A DNA stretch of 23,897 nt from Lachnospiraceae bacterium (GTDB lineage Bacteria; Bacillota; Clostridia; Lachnospirales; Lachnospiraceae): the NCBI GenBank assembly GCA_009774235.1, contig VSNJ01000050.1, positions 1 through 23,897 on the forward strand, given 5' to 3'. Position numbers and translations under genes: made by a program. The notes beneath the pieces are model-generated. The model was not told the origin of the DNA. It was given only the letters and a program-made list of their open reading frames with translations, and ran no database searches. Shown here piece by piece: positions 1 to 7,452 of the stretch (its first letter is position 1; each line of letters opens with the position of its first letter).

Positions 1-23
1 CGTATATTATGGGAGGATTTTTA

Positions 24-1301
24 ATGGAAGATAATTTTAATACAAGGGATGTTGTTATAATTGAGCCTACATATCCACATTCCATGATGATGCATATAAA
101 TAAGCTGGTTAATGGCAATAAAAATGTACTTAGGGACAAAGATGTATTTCTTTTAAAATATACAAGTACATATAGTGATGCAAATAATGAATTGCGTCTT
201 TTAAATCTTGCTTATGATAAAAATATTGTAGCTGCTTTTTTTGAATGTGACAAAAGGGAACAGTGGCGTAAACGTGTGCTTATAGAGAAATCATTAAGGC
301 TGCTTGTAAGCTGTGTAGCTGAAAAATATGCAGTTATGATAATAGAAAGTATAATGTTTGTGTTTGACTGGCAGTTCCGTATTGAAATTGACCGCAGATG
401 GAAACCAGAAGAGGAAGACAAAGCTTTATTCCATGAAAAGACATCAATAGAAAGAAGTACACAAAATGATATTATCGGGCAGATACAGATAATTGAAAAT
501 AATAACCAGCTCCAGCTTTCAGAGTTTGCAGAAGAACCTGGTGCTGCTTCCAGAAGGAGGAGACCTGCTGCCATTGATGGTGCTGGTGGTATTGATGATG
601 AACCAGATATTAGTGTGCAGGATTATGGTTATACTGGGGAAGCTGGCAAGAGAAGGGAAAGACCACAGCGTAAGAAAGCAGATACAGCGGAAAGTACACC
701 TGTAAAAAGTGAAATTGTAAAAGAGCCAGAGGAAGATATTGAAACTATCTTTGATTTAAGCAAAGAAAAGATGGAAGAGGCAAAGTTTTATAATAAAATG
801 AGCCTTAAAAGCAGGCGTGTATTAAAGAAAGCTTTCCAAGGCAATGCAGCAAGCCAGTGTGAGACAGGGGATTACTATGCAGAAAAAGAAAGTGACCATC
901 TTGATTATAAAGAAGCAGCAAAGTGGTATTCTCTGTCAGCCAGAAAAGGTTATGAAAGGGCTTCTTTTGAACTTGGCAAGCTTTATGACCAGAACCCTTC
1001 AGAGATTGCGGGGGCAAAGGACAAAGCAGTTAAAATATATACTGAAATGGCAGAGAAAGGGCTTCCAACAGCACAATGTATACTTGGAATGAAATACTGG
1101 TTTGGTGATGGGGTTGAAGTTGATTATAAAAAGGCAGCTGGCTGGTTAAAGAAGGCGGCGGCACAAAAACATGATGCAGCAATAAGGAACCTTGGGGACT
1201 TATATGCAGCAATAAGTGATTCTGAAAATGCATACAGATGGTATAAAATTGGTGCAGCAGCAGGGGATGATTATTGCCGGAAGAAAATGAGGGCGTTTTA
1301 A
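24..1301 (+). CDS. Sel1-like (TPR-type) repeat protein with unrecognised N-terminal domain
   Basis: This 425-residue protein has two parts. The C-terminal ~170 residues carry about four Sel1-like helical repeats, seen as recurring patterns such as YKEAAKWYSLSARKGYERA, KAVKIYTEMAEKGLPTAQ and YKKAAGWLKKAAAQKHDAA. Such repeats normally scaffold protein-protein contacts. Residues 1-140 look like a compact alpha/beta domain that I do not recognise; residues ~140-250 are charged, low-complexity linker with an RRRRP run. There is no signal peptide or membrane segment, so it is probably cytoplasmic. An in-frame ATG lies at 9, but GGGAGG at 11-16 sits 7 bases before the ATG at 24, which I take as the start. 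The upstream neighbour is outside the window. Function is unknown; the Sel1 part is confident, the N-terminal half is not assigned. Confidence 0.8.
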   Translation: MEDNFNTRDVVIIEPTYPHSMMMHINKLVNGNKNVLRDKDVFLLKYTSTYSDANNELRLLNLAYDKNIVAAFFECDKREQWRKRVLIEKSLRLLVSCVAEKYAVMIIESIMFVFDWQFRIEIDRRWKPEEEDKALFHEKTSIERSTQNDIIGQIQIIENNNQLQLSEFAEEPGAASRRRRPAAIDGAGGIDDEPDISVQDYGYTGEAGKRRERPQRKKADTAESTPVKSEIVKEPEEDIETIFDLSKEKMEEAKFYNKMSLKSRRVLKKAFQGNAASQCETGDYYAEKESDHLDYKEAAKWYSLSARKGYERASFELGKLYDQNPSEIAGAKDKAVKIYTEMAEKGLPTAQCILGMKYWFGDGVEVDYKKAAGWLKKAAAQKHDAAIRNLGDLYAAISDSENAYRWYKIGAAAGDDYCRKKMRAF

Positions 1302-1377
1302 ATATAAAACAGGGAATAAAGAACTGACATTTTTACACCAAAACTGACCTTTGGATATTCTTTTCTTATACTTTGCA

Positions 1378-1386
1378 TGGTATAAT
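1378..1386 (+). promoter_or_regulatory. Candidate extended -10 promoter upstream of the GH127 gene
   Basis: TGGTATAAT (TG, one base, TATAAT) is an extended -10 element 42 bases before the first ATG of the GH127 reading frame. There is no convincing -35 at 16-18 bases. It lies in the 126-base gap after the Sel1 gene. It could drive the GH127 frame, although no ribosome site follows before the ATG at 1428. Confidence 0.4.
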
Positions 1387-1427
1387 AATTTTCAAATTAA
1401 AGTTTATATAAAGCAGACCCTGCATCT

Positions 1428-4400
1428 ATGATAAAGACAGATTATGATTCACTGGATATTAAAACATCTGTGTCTTCTGATATAACACTTCCAGTAACAA
1501 GGGAGAAAGACGGAAGCAGCATTAAGTGGACATCTTCCAATCCAGCTGTAATTGCAGCAGATGGCAAAGTAACAGTGCCAGAGGCAGGTGCGGCAGATGT
1601 ATCTGTAACATTAACTGCAGTTTTAACAAATAGTACTGAAACAATGGAGAAGAGATTTGAGGTAACAGTTATGGCAAAAAGTGATTTTACAGGAATAAAA
1701 GATTTTGGCATGGGTGAAGTCCAGGTAAATGATGGATATTATGTTAATTCCTTGGACAAAGAGGTACAATACCTTCTTTCCCTGGACACAGACAGGCTTC
1801 TTGCAGGATTTAGGGAAACAGCAGGCTGTATTGCAGGCATGTCACCTGATGACATAAATAAATATATGAATAATGCAGAACGTTATGGCGGTGGATGGGA
1901 AAATGCACTGATAGGCGGGCATACACTTGGACACTGGCTGACGGCTATGGCGCAGGCATATGCCAATAAAGGAACATCTGTAAGTGACAAAGCACAAGTA
2001 AAAAAGACTCTTGACAGAGTAATTAATTCACTTGCGGACTGCCAGGCAAAGACAGCTGGTACAGAATATGAAGGGTATATATTTGGTGCTACGCTTCCAA
2101 GCAGGACAGATATTGATATACAGTTTGACAATGTGGAAAAGGGGCTTGCAAACATTTCCACACAGGCATGGGTTCCATGGTATACTATGCATAAAATTAT
2201 TGCCGGGCTTATAAGTACATATGAACTTGAAGGCAATGAAACAGCTTACAATATAGTGAAAAAACTTGGTGGATGGGTTTATAACAGGGTAATAAAGTGG
2301 ACAGATGCAACCCAGAAAACAGTGCTTGGTATTGAATATGGCGGCATGAATGACTGCTTATATGATTTATATGAAATGGTTGCCTCAAAAGAGGGTAATG
2401 ATGCTGCTATAAAATATGCAGATGCTGCCCATAAATTTGATGAAGAAACATTATTTAATAAAGTGTATAAAGGAACAGCCAATGCACTTGACAATACACA
2501 TGCCAATACAACTATCCCTAAATTCCTTGGGGCATTAAACAGGTATGAAACACTAGGGGATGCCACATACCTGGAATATACAGAAAGTTTCTGGGATTAT
2601 GTTGTAAACAACCACAGCTATATTACAGGAGGCAATAGTGAGTGGGAGCATTTTGGTGCGGATAATGTGCTTGATGCTGAGAGGACGAACTGTAACTGTG
2701 AAACATGTAATACATACAATATGCTTAAGCTTTCACGTAAGCTGTTTATGGTTACAGGAAAGCCTAAATATACTAATTTCTATGAGAATACACTTATAAA
2801 TGCAATTATGCCATCACAGAACCCAGAAACTGGAATGAGCATGTATTTCCAGCCAATGGCAAGCGGATACCACAAGGTATTTGGCACGAGAGAAGGAAAT
2901 TTCTGGTGCTGTACAGGTTCTGGCATGGAGAATTTTACTAAACTTAATGACAGCATTTACTACCAGAAAAATAACAATCTGGTGATATCACAATACCTGG
3001 CTTCTGAAATAGATTTCAAAACAGGAAATATGAAAGTAGTCCAGGAAGGAGATTTGTCAAAATCAGAAACATTTACAATTACAGTTAGTGCATTAGGACA
3101 GGGTGAAGTAAATGGCGGCTTAAGGCTGCGTCTTCCAGACTGGCTTGCAGGTAATGCAGTGGTAACTATTGATGGTGAGGTATCCAGACCTGCTGTTAAA
3201 GAAGAATATGCCGTAATACCTTCTGGCCAGGTTAAAGACGGGACAAAGATTACTATTACACTTCCTATGGAAGTAAGGGCTTATAGCCTGCCAGATAATG
3301 AAAATACATATGCATTTAAATATGGGCCTTATGTTCTTAGTGCAAAACTTGGAACTAATAAGCAGGCACAGGGGACAACAGGTGTAAATGTTTCAATTTC
3401 TACAACAAAAGCTATAAATAATGACAGGGTTGCTATTACATCAGCAGACAGTGTAGCACAGTATATGGAAAATATTAATAAAAACATGGTTAAGACTGCT
3501 GGAAAGCTTGAATTTAAGCTGGAAGGTACAAACAACCCATATACTTTTGTGCCTCATTACAGCCAGTATAAAGAAAGTTATGCAATATACTGGACATTTA
3601 CTGTAGATGAAGATGCAAGGGACTCAGGCCAGATACTTGAAGATAAGGAAAAGGCAAGAGTTAATTCTGCTATAACCGAAGCAGCAAGGCCAGGTTATGG
3701 ACAGGATGAACTTGGGTTTGCTGAAAGTGGCACAGGTTCAATGGGAAGCACAAACCCATGTTACCGTTTTGCCAATGCAGGCGGTTCATTTAAGTATGAT
3801 ATAAAAGTTACAGACAGTGGTGACAACTATCTTGTATGTACATTTGCAAAAGAAGAAGATGGAAAGACAATAAAGATTTCAGTAGCAAATACTATATTAT
3901 ATGAAGGAGTAGTTAACAGCCAGCTAGATAGTGCTATGGTAATGAACCTTTCAGATTCTGATGCAAAAGATTATTACCAGATGAGGTTTTTAATTCCAGC
4001 AGATGTTATTGCTGCTAATAAGGCAAGTACACGTCTTGCAGGCACAGAAACTGAAGCAGCAGGAAGTGGTTATACATTTATTCCGGTTACATTTGAAAGT
4101 GCAAAGGCTGGTGAAGCATCAGCTAAAATTTGCCTTATGAATTATGTAATGAGGGCTTATGCTTCCAGCAATTCACTTGTAAATATAACGTCATCTGCAG
4201 GAAGTGTTACAAAAGACGGGGATACTTATACAATTAACTTCTCATATAAAGATATACCAAAAGCAAAATTTGAAATAGCAGACAACAGGGGATATATAAG
4301 TATTGATGGCAATGCTATTGATGAAACAACAGAAAAGAAACTTAATATCAAAGGGCAGGTTACAATATATAATGCCAGGGTGTATGCAGAAGATTTTGAG

Positions 4401-4490
4401 AACTATAAAGAATATACAATTAAAGTAATAACAGATTTTGCAGTAATAGACAGCCAGTTTAAAGCAAGGCAGAAATATGGTAGCATGTAA
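1428..4490 (+). CDS. GH127 beta-L-arabinofuranosidase-like protein, probably truncated at both ends
   Basis: The frame encodes 1020 residues. Residues ~1-82 resemble an atrophied bacterial Ig-like domain (IKWTSSNPAVIAADGKVTV). Residues ~85-650 match the GH127 (DUF1680) family, retaining enzymes that release beta-L-arabinofuranose from plant arabinans and glycoproteins. The family's zinc/cysteine site is visible: Glu425 and Cys427 in NCNCETCNTY, and Cys494-Cys495 in FWCCTGSGMENF. In characterised members the first cysteine of that pair is the nucleophile. The C-terminal ~350 residues are beta-rich and unassigned. Homologues with such extra domains are usually exported, but this one has no signal peptide, and no ribosome site precedes ATG 1428; an in-frame stop lies at 1398. 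A better internal start is ATG 1671, 8 bases after GAGG, at the edge of the catalytic domain (939 residues). The 3' end meets a repeat. The family is confident; whether the gene is expressed and exported is doubtful. Confidence 0.75.
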   Translation: MIKTDYDSLDIKTSVSSDITLPVTREKDGSSIKWTSSNPAVIAADGKVTVPEAGAADVSVTLTAVLTNSTETMEKRFEVTVMAKSDFTGIKDFGMGEVQVNDGYYVNSLDKEVQYLLSLDTDRLLAGFRETAGCIAGMSPDDINKYMNNAERYGGGWENALIGGHTLGHWLTAMAQAYANKGTSVSDKAQVKKTLDRVINSLADCQAKTAGTEYEGYIFGATLPSRTDIDIQFDNVEKGLANISTQAWVPWYTMHKIIAGLISTYELEGNETAYNIVKKLGGWVYNRVIKWTDATQKTVLGIEYGGMNDCLYDLYEMVASKEGNDAAIKYADAAHKFDEETLFNKVYKGTANALDNTHANTTIPKFLGALNRYETLGDATYLEYTESFWDYVVNNHSYITGGNSEWEHFGADNVLDAERTNCNCETCNTYNMLKLSRKLFMVTGKPKYTNFYENTLINAIMPSQNPETGMSMYFQPMASGYHKVFGTREGNFWCCTGSGMENFTKLNDSIYYQKNNNLVISQYLASEIDFKTGNMKVVQEGDLSKSETFTITVSALGQGEVNGGLRLRLPDWLAGNAVVTIDGEVSRPAVKEEYAVIPSGQVKDGTKITITLPMEVRAYSLPDNENTYAFKYGPYVLSAKLGTNKQAQGTTGVNVSISTTKAINNDRVAITSADSVAQYMENINKNMVKTAGKLEFKLEGTNNPYTFVPHYSQYKESYAIYWTFTVDEDARDSGQILEDKEKARVNSAITEAARPGYGQDELGFAESGTGSMGSTNPCYRFANAGGSFKYDIKVTDSGDNYLVCTFAKEEDGKTIKISVANTILYEGVVNSQLDSAMVMNLSDSDAKDYYQMRFLIPADVIAANKASTRLAGTETEAAGSGYTFIPVTFESAKAGEASAKICLMNYVMRAYASSNSLVNITSSAGSVTKDGDTYTINFSYKDIPKAKFEIADNRGYISIDGNAIDETTEKKLNIKGQVTIYNARVYAEDFENYKEYTIKVITDFAVIDSQFKARQKYGSM

Positions 4491-4609
4491 TGGTAACAAT
4501 AGATGGCAGTACAAAAGGCATAATGACAAATAATAGTGCTGTACTTTACTTTGGTGTAAATGCAGGGGATGCGCAGTGGTGCTTAAGTCCACAAACAGCT
4601 GTCTTATAG
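4490..4609 (+). pseudogene. Out-of-frame tail after the GH127 stop, running into a repeat
   Basis: The GH127 stop overlaps an ATG (TAATG) that opens a 39-codon frame, MVTIDGSTKGIMTNNSAVLY onward. The first ~25 residues look like ordinary beta-sandwich protein sequence of the type that precedes them, while the last ~14 (from AQWCLSPQ) are translated from the hairpin repeat beginning near 4567. This suggests that the original gene continued here and was cut by a repeat insertion or recombination, with a later frame change. It could instead be translated by stop-start reinitiation as a short tail peptide. I see no homologue by eye. Confidence 0.4.
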
Positions 4610-4655
4610 TAAAATATTTGGAACTTGCCAGAGTAATATAGTCTTTGCATAATTT
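4567..4655 (+). mobile_element. Hairpin repeat (MITE-like), copy A, partial
   Basis: This is the right half of a repeat found fully at 14513-14741 in the same orientation. Shared blocks are GCAGTGGTGC, AACAGCTG, TATTTGGAACTTGCCAGAG and ATATAGTCTTTG-ATAATTT. The left half is missing; the repeat begins inside the tail of the GH127 gene, so this copy probably truncated that gene. Confidence 0.7.
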
Positions 4656-4686
4656 AAAAAATGGGGAAACTCAAATATAAAAAGTA

Positions 4687-4713
4687 TTGACAAAACTGTA
4701 TATCAAGTATAAC
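4687..4713 (+). promoter_or_regulatory. Sigma-A-type promoter of the tRNA-like unit
   Basis: A perfect TTGACA at 4687-4692 is followed by TATAAC at 4708-4713 (15-base spacer) or TAACAT at 4710-4715 (17-base spacer). The predicted transcription start falls within a few bases of the mature 5' end of the tRNA-like sequence at 4723, a compact layout often seen for tRNA genes. Confidence 0.65.
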
Positions 4714-4722
4714 ATATTATTA

Positions 4723-4796
4723 CGGTGTGCAGCCCGGCTTGGCAGGGCACTGTGTCTAGGACGCAGAAACCGCAGGTTCAAATCCTGTCACATCGG
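4723..4796 (+). tRNA. Atypical proline-type tRNA, predicted anticodon UAG, no encoded CCA
   Basis: The 74 bases fold into a full cloverleaf. The acceptor stem CGGTGTG/CACATCG has 7 pairs including one G-U. The D arm is GCCC/GGGC with G18-G19, the anticodon arm is CTGTG/CGCAG with loop TCTAGGA, and the T arm is GCAGG/CCTGT with loop TTCAAAT. The C1-G72 pair, the D arm (compare GCGCAG-TTGGTAGCGC in ordinary tRNA-Pro) and the T arm point to tRNA-Pro. The oddities are C instead of U at position 33, anticodon UAG instead of UGG, C8 with G14 instead of U8 with A14, G73 instead of the usual A73, and no CCA (GTTG follows). The Levitt pair G15-C48 is kept. A promoter and terminator flank it, so it may be transcribed. 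It may be a decaying tRNA-Pro copy, a tRNA-derived RNA or a real variant tRNA. Confidence 0.65.
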
Positions 4797-4851
4797 TTGT
4801 GCAAGGATTAATAAATATCAGGAAAGCATATATAATCCTTGGCAGGGGCAC

Positions 4852-4894
4852 AAAGGCGTGTCTGGCGGATATATGCCAGATGCGCTTTTCTTTA
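4852..4894 (+). terminator. Intrinsic terminator of the tRNA-like unit
   Basis: AAAGGCGTGTCTGGC (4852-4866) pairs with GCCAGATGCGCTTTT (4875-4889) around an 8-base loop. The stem is 15 pairs including three G-U, and the T-rich run TTTTCTTTATATT follows. With the promoter at 4687 it defines a transcript of about 170 bases with a ~95-base trailer after the tRNA. The trailer also holds a 9-base inverted repeat, CAAGGATTA (4802-4810) with TAATCCTTG (4833-4841). Confidence 0.65.
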
Positions 4895-4920
4895 TATTAT
4901 TCTGGCAAATATTGATGTTT

Positions 4921-5115
4921 AAAAGTCAAGCGGATATTCGCAATCTGCTTCGCCTGCAAGCAGGCATTGGCTACTTGCCCAATAACAAACCAACCTCATC
5001 GCCGCTTTGCGGCAGTCTGGCAGGAGCCCAATCTCCTGCCAGACTAAGTAAGCCCTGGTAAACCAAACCCACCGCTTAAGAAGCGTGTATTTTAAAGGGC
5101 TTACTTAATGAGGTT
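4921..5115 (+). repeat. Palindromic interspersed repeat (second family), copy 1, with a 45-base insertion
   Basis: The right end AGGGCTTACTTAATGAGGTT (5096-5115) has a perfect 20-base inverted partner split in two: AACCTCAT (4992-4999) and TAAGTAAGCCCT (5045-5056). The intervening 45 bases (5000-5044) carry their own hairpins, GCCGC-TTT-GCGGC and TCTGGCAGGAG paired with CTCCTGCCAGA. The segment around 4932-4966 plus the right end matches, in reverse, 23683-23750 near the window end. No protein-coding signal is evident. Boundaries are approximate. Confidence 0.65.
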
Positions 5116-5310
5116 AAAATTATACAAAGAGTATATTGCGCTGGCAAGTTCCAAATGTTTTACCAAAAAGCAGCTGTATGGGGACGCTGGTGCTTAAGCC
5201 TTGTTTTTTTAGGCTTTATGCACCATTGCGTATCCCATTCAAGTGCAAACGTGCTGTTGTTGGTAAAACATTTGGAATTGCCAGCGCCAATAATTTATAA
5301 AGTATTTTAT
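5115..5310 (-). mobile_element. Hairpin repeat (MITE-like), copy B
   Basis: Near-perfect 29-30-base terminal inverted repeats lie at 5135-5164 and 5262-5291, sharing CGCTGGCAA-TTCC and CAAATGTTTTACC. The middle forms a long imperfect hairpin whose tip is AAGCCT/AGGCTT around a T-rich loop (5196-5216). It matches copy D in the same orientation and copies A and C in reverse. It abuts the palindromic repeat on its left. No transposase is encoded; the element is non-autonomous. Boundaries are set by comparing the four copies. Confidence 0.75.
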
Positions 5311-5341
5311 TTCCAGTTCTCCTGGAGCAGGCAAAAATTTA

Positions 5342-5371
5342 TTGACTAAGCCATGTATTAAAATGTATAAT
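5342..5371 (+). promoter_or_regulatory. Sigma-A-type promoter of the chemoreceptor gene
   Basis: TTGACT (5342-5347), an 18-base spacer and a perfect TATAAT (5366-5371) lie 45 bases before the chemoreceptor start. This is a vegetative rather than flagellar (sigma-28) promoter pattern. Confidence 0.7.
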
Positions 5372-5387
5372 AGAAACGGAGGTATAC

Positions 5388-5405
5388 ATGGAGATAAAAA
5401 TATAA
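5388..5405 (+). CDS. Possible 5-codon leader minicistron before the chemoreceptor
   Basis: ATG GAG ATA AAA ATA TAA (MEIKI) follows ACGGAGG at 5376-5382 with a 5-base gap. Its stop codon overlaps the AAGGAGG site of the chemoreceptor gene. Both ribosome sites are strong, so translational coupling is possible. It may be no more than a chance occurrence. Confidence 0.3.
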   Translation: MEIKI

Positions 5406-5416
5406 GGAGGGCGGTT

Positions 5417-7426
5417 ATGGATGGAATAGCAAAAAAAGGCGGGGAGAAAAAAGATAAATTAGTTTCTATGAAGTTTAAGCTTCTTAGGGTTATTATTCCA
5501 ATAGTAATTATAATGGTTGGTGTGCTTGTATTATTTTCATACCAGATATCAAGAAAGCTTCTGGAAGATTCTTCACATGAGATGCTTGAACTGTCTGTAA
5601 GTAAACAGGCAACACAAATAGAGGCATGGCTTGATGCAAACCTTGCTTCATTTAATATGGCTAAACAGTCTATTGAAGCAGCAAAACCAGACAGCCAGTC
5701 ATTACAGGCACTTCTTGACGGGTATTATGGGTTTAATTCAAATTTTGCCAATGGAATATATATTGCCAGCCAGGATGGCAGTGTCTTCAAGGCATCACAG
5801 TCAGATATTACAATAAACAATCCAGCAGAGTCGGTATGGTATAAGCAGGGGCTGACAAGGAAAAATATGGCATATACGAGTGCCTATAAGAATGAAGATG
5901 GCAATGACGTTGTAAGTGCATCTGGAATATTGTCAGATGGTTCAGGGCAGCTGAAAGTGATAGCAGCTGACTTGTCTATAGATAAAATTTCTATAATTGT
6001 AAATTCATTTATTGATATGGAGGGTGCACATGCTTTTCTTGTTGAGAAAGATACAAGAAAGATAATTGCACACAGGAATTCTTCTATTATTTCAACAAGT
6101 CTTGCTGATAACAAGGAAGATAAATTTTATAACGGTGTTAATTCTAAGTTTGAAAATGAAGATTTTACATATTCTTCTGTTGAAGACAATATGACAGTTT
6201 TTGAGGAAATTGAGGGAACAGACTGGATTTTGGTTTCATATGTCCCTAAATCACTTGTACTTGCAGATGTCAATGCATTGCGGGCCAAACTTGTTATTAT
6301 AGGTGTTGTATTGATACTGGTATTGTGTGTAATTATTGACCGTACAATAATTATAATGATACGTCCAGTAGGTAAGATTACAGATACAATTATTACTATG
6401 TCTTCAGGTGACTTTACTGTAGATGCAGGAGTAAAAGGACGTGATGAAATTGCTTTGATGGGACGCAGTGTAAAACAGTTTACATCTTCAATGAGGGAAA
6501 TGTTAAAGGATATCCATAATATTTCCGGGCAATTAAGTGAACAGGCATGGAACAGTGATACTATATCATCACGGCTGTACAGTTCAGCACAGACACAGGC
6601 AAATTCAATGTCGGAACTTAATACAACAGTTGACCAGCTTTCAATATCTGTCAATGAAATTGCAGAAAATGCAACAAAACTTGCAATGGTGGTTACAGAT
6701 ACGCATGAAGACAGCAGCCGCCTTGATGAGAAGATGAAAGATACAGTTGCTGCATCAGACAAAGGACGTGCTGATATGCAGAAAATTGGTGCTGCAATGC
6801 AGGATATAAGCAATTCAATTAATGAACTCAATATAGCTGTAGACAAAGTAGGTGAAGCATCAGAAGAAATTACAAAGATAGTTGCATTTATTGGTGAAAT
6901 TGCGGATGAAACAAACCTTTTGTCATTTAATGCTTCTATTGAAGCAGCAAGGGCAGGAGAAATGGGAAGGGGATTTGCTGTAGTTGCAGCACAGATAGGG
7001 CAGCTTGCACAGAACAGTACAGATTCCGTTGGAAGTATTACAAAACTTATTGATGAAATAAGGGGTCTTGTAAATAATGCTGTAACACAGGCAGGAACCA
7101 GCTCAAGGAATATTGATGAAAGCAGCAAACTTATATATACAGCGGTAGAAACATTTGATATTATATATAAAAATATAGAAGAAACTAATGAAATGATAGC
7201 ACATATGATAAGTAAAGTAGGAGAGGTGGATGAGGTAGCAACTACTGTAGCGGCAATTTCAGAAGAACAGGCAGCAAGTTCTGATGAAATACTTGCAACT
7301 TCAGAAAATATGGTAGTACAGGCAAATTCAATTTCTGATAACAGCTATAAAGTTGCGGAAGATTCCAAAGTTCTTGCAGAAACAGCAGAGAGACTGTCTA
7401 AACAGATAAATACATTTAAAATATAG
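5417..7426 (+). CDS. Methyl-accepting chemotaxis protein with extracellular dCache-like sensor
   Basis: This 669-residue transmembrane chemoreceptor should relay an outside signal to CheA/CheW and the flagellar motor. An N-terminal membrane segment (~residues 25-47, LLRVIIPIVIIMVGVLVLF) is followed by an extracellular region of ~240 residues resembling a double Cache domain (SVWYKQGLTRKNMAY). A second membrane segment comes next (~LVIIGVVLILVLCVIID), then a HAMP region and a long helical signalling domain. The conserved hairpin tip reads ADETNLLSFNASIEAARAGE then GRGFAVVA. No C-terminal NWETF-type pentapeptide is seen. The chosen ATG lies 6 bases after AAGGAGG; a TTG further upstream in frame overlaps the -35 element and is rejected. 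A sugar-binding lipoprotein gene follows 26 bases downstream, so the two are probably cotranscribed and may act together. The ligand is unknown. Confidence 0.92.
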   Translation: MDGIAKKGGEKKDKLVSMKFKLLRVIIPIVIIMVGVLVLFSYQISRKLLEDSSHEMLELSVSKQATQIEAWLDANLASFNMAKQSIEAAKPDSQSLQALLDGYYGFNSNFANGIYIASQDGSVFKASQSDITINNPAESVWYKQGLTRKNMAYTSAYKNEDGNDVVSASGILSDGSGQLKVIAADLSIDKISIIVNSFIDMEGAHAFLVEKDTRKIIAHRNSSIISTSLADNKEDKFYNGVNSKFENEDFTYSSVEDNMTVFEEIEGTDWILVSYVPKSLVLADVNALRAKLVIIGVVLILVLCVIIDRTIIIMIRPVGKITDTIITMSSGDFTVDAGVKGRDEIALMGRSVKQFTSSMREMLKDIHNISGQLSEQAWNSDTISSRLYSSAQTQANSMSELNTTVDQLSISVNEIAENATKLAMVVTDTHEDSSRLDEKMKDTVAASDKGRADMQKIGAAMQDISNSINELNIAVDKVGEASEEITKIVAFIGEIADETNLLSFNASIEAARAGEMGRGFAVVAAQIGQLAQNSTDSVGSITKLIDEIRGLVNNAVTQAGTSSRNIDESSKLIYTAVETFDIIYKNIEETNEMIAHMISKVGEVDEVATTVAAISEEQAASSDEILATSENMVVQANSISDNSYKVAEDSKVLAETAERLSKQINTFKI

Positions 7427-7452
7427 ACAGACAGAAAGGAGGTGGCAGCAGT

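Noticed and set aside
4755..4761. Amber-suppressor reading of the tRNA loop (anticodon CUA)
   Set aside because: CUA appears in the loop, but one base out of register: the 5-base stem CTGTG/CGCAG fixes the anticodon as UAG, and a shifted stem does not pair.
4687..5061. 124-codon open frame across the tRNA-like unit and the palindromic repeat
   Set aside because: It starts with a non-ATG codon inside the -35 element, has no ribosome site, runs through a tRNA fold and repeats, and resembles no protein.
5155..5349. Open frame inside hairpin repeat copy B, with similar ones in copies C and D
   Set aside because: These are translations of the repeat's inverted arms; the same peptide fragments recur only because the DNA repeats.
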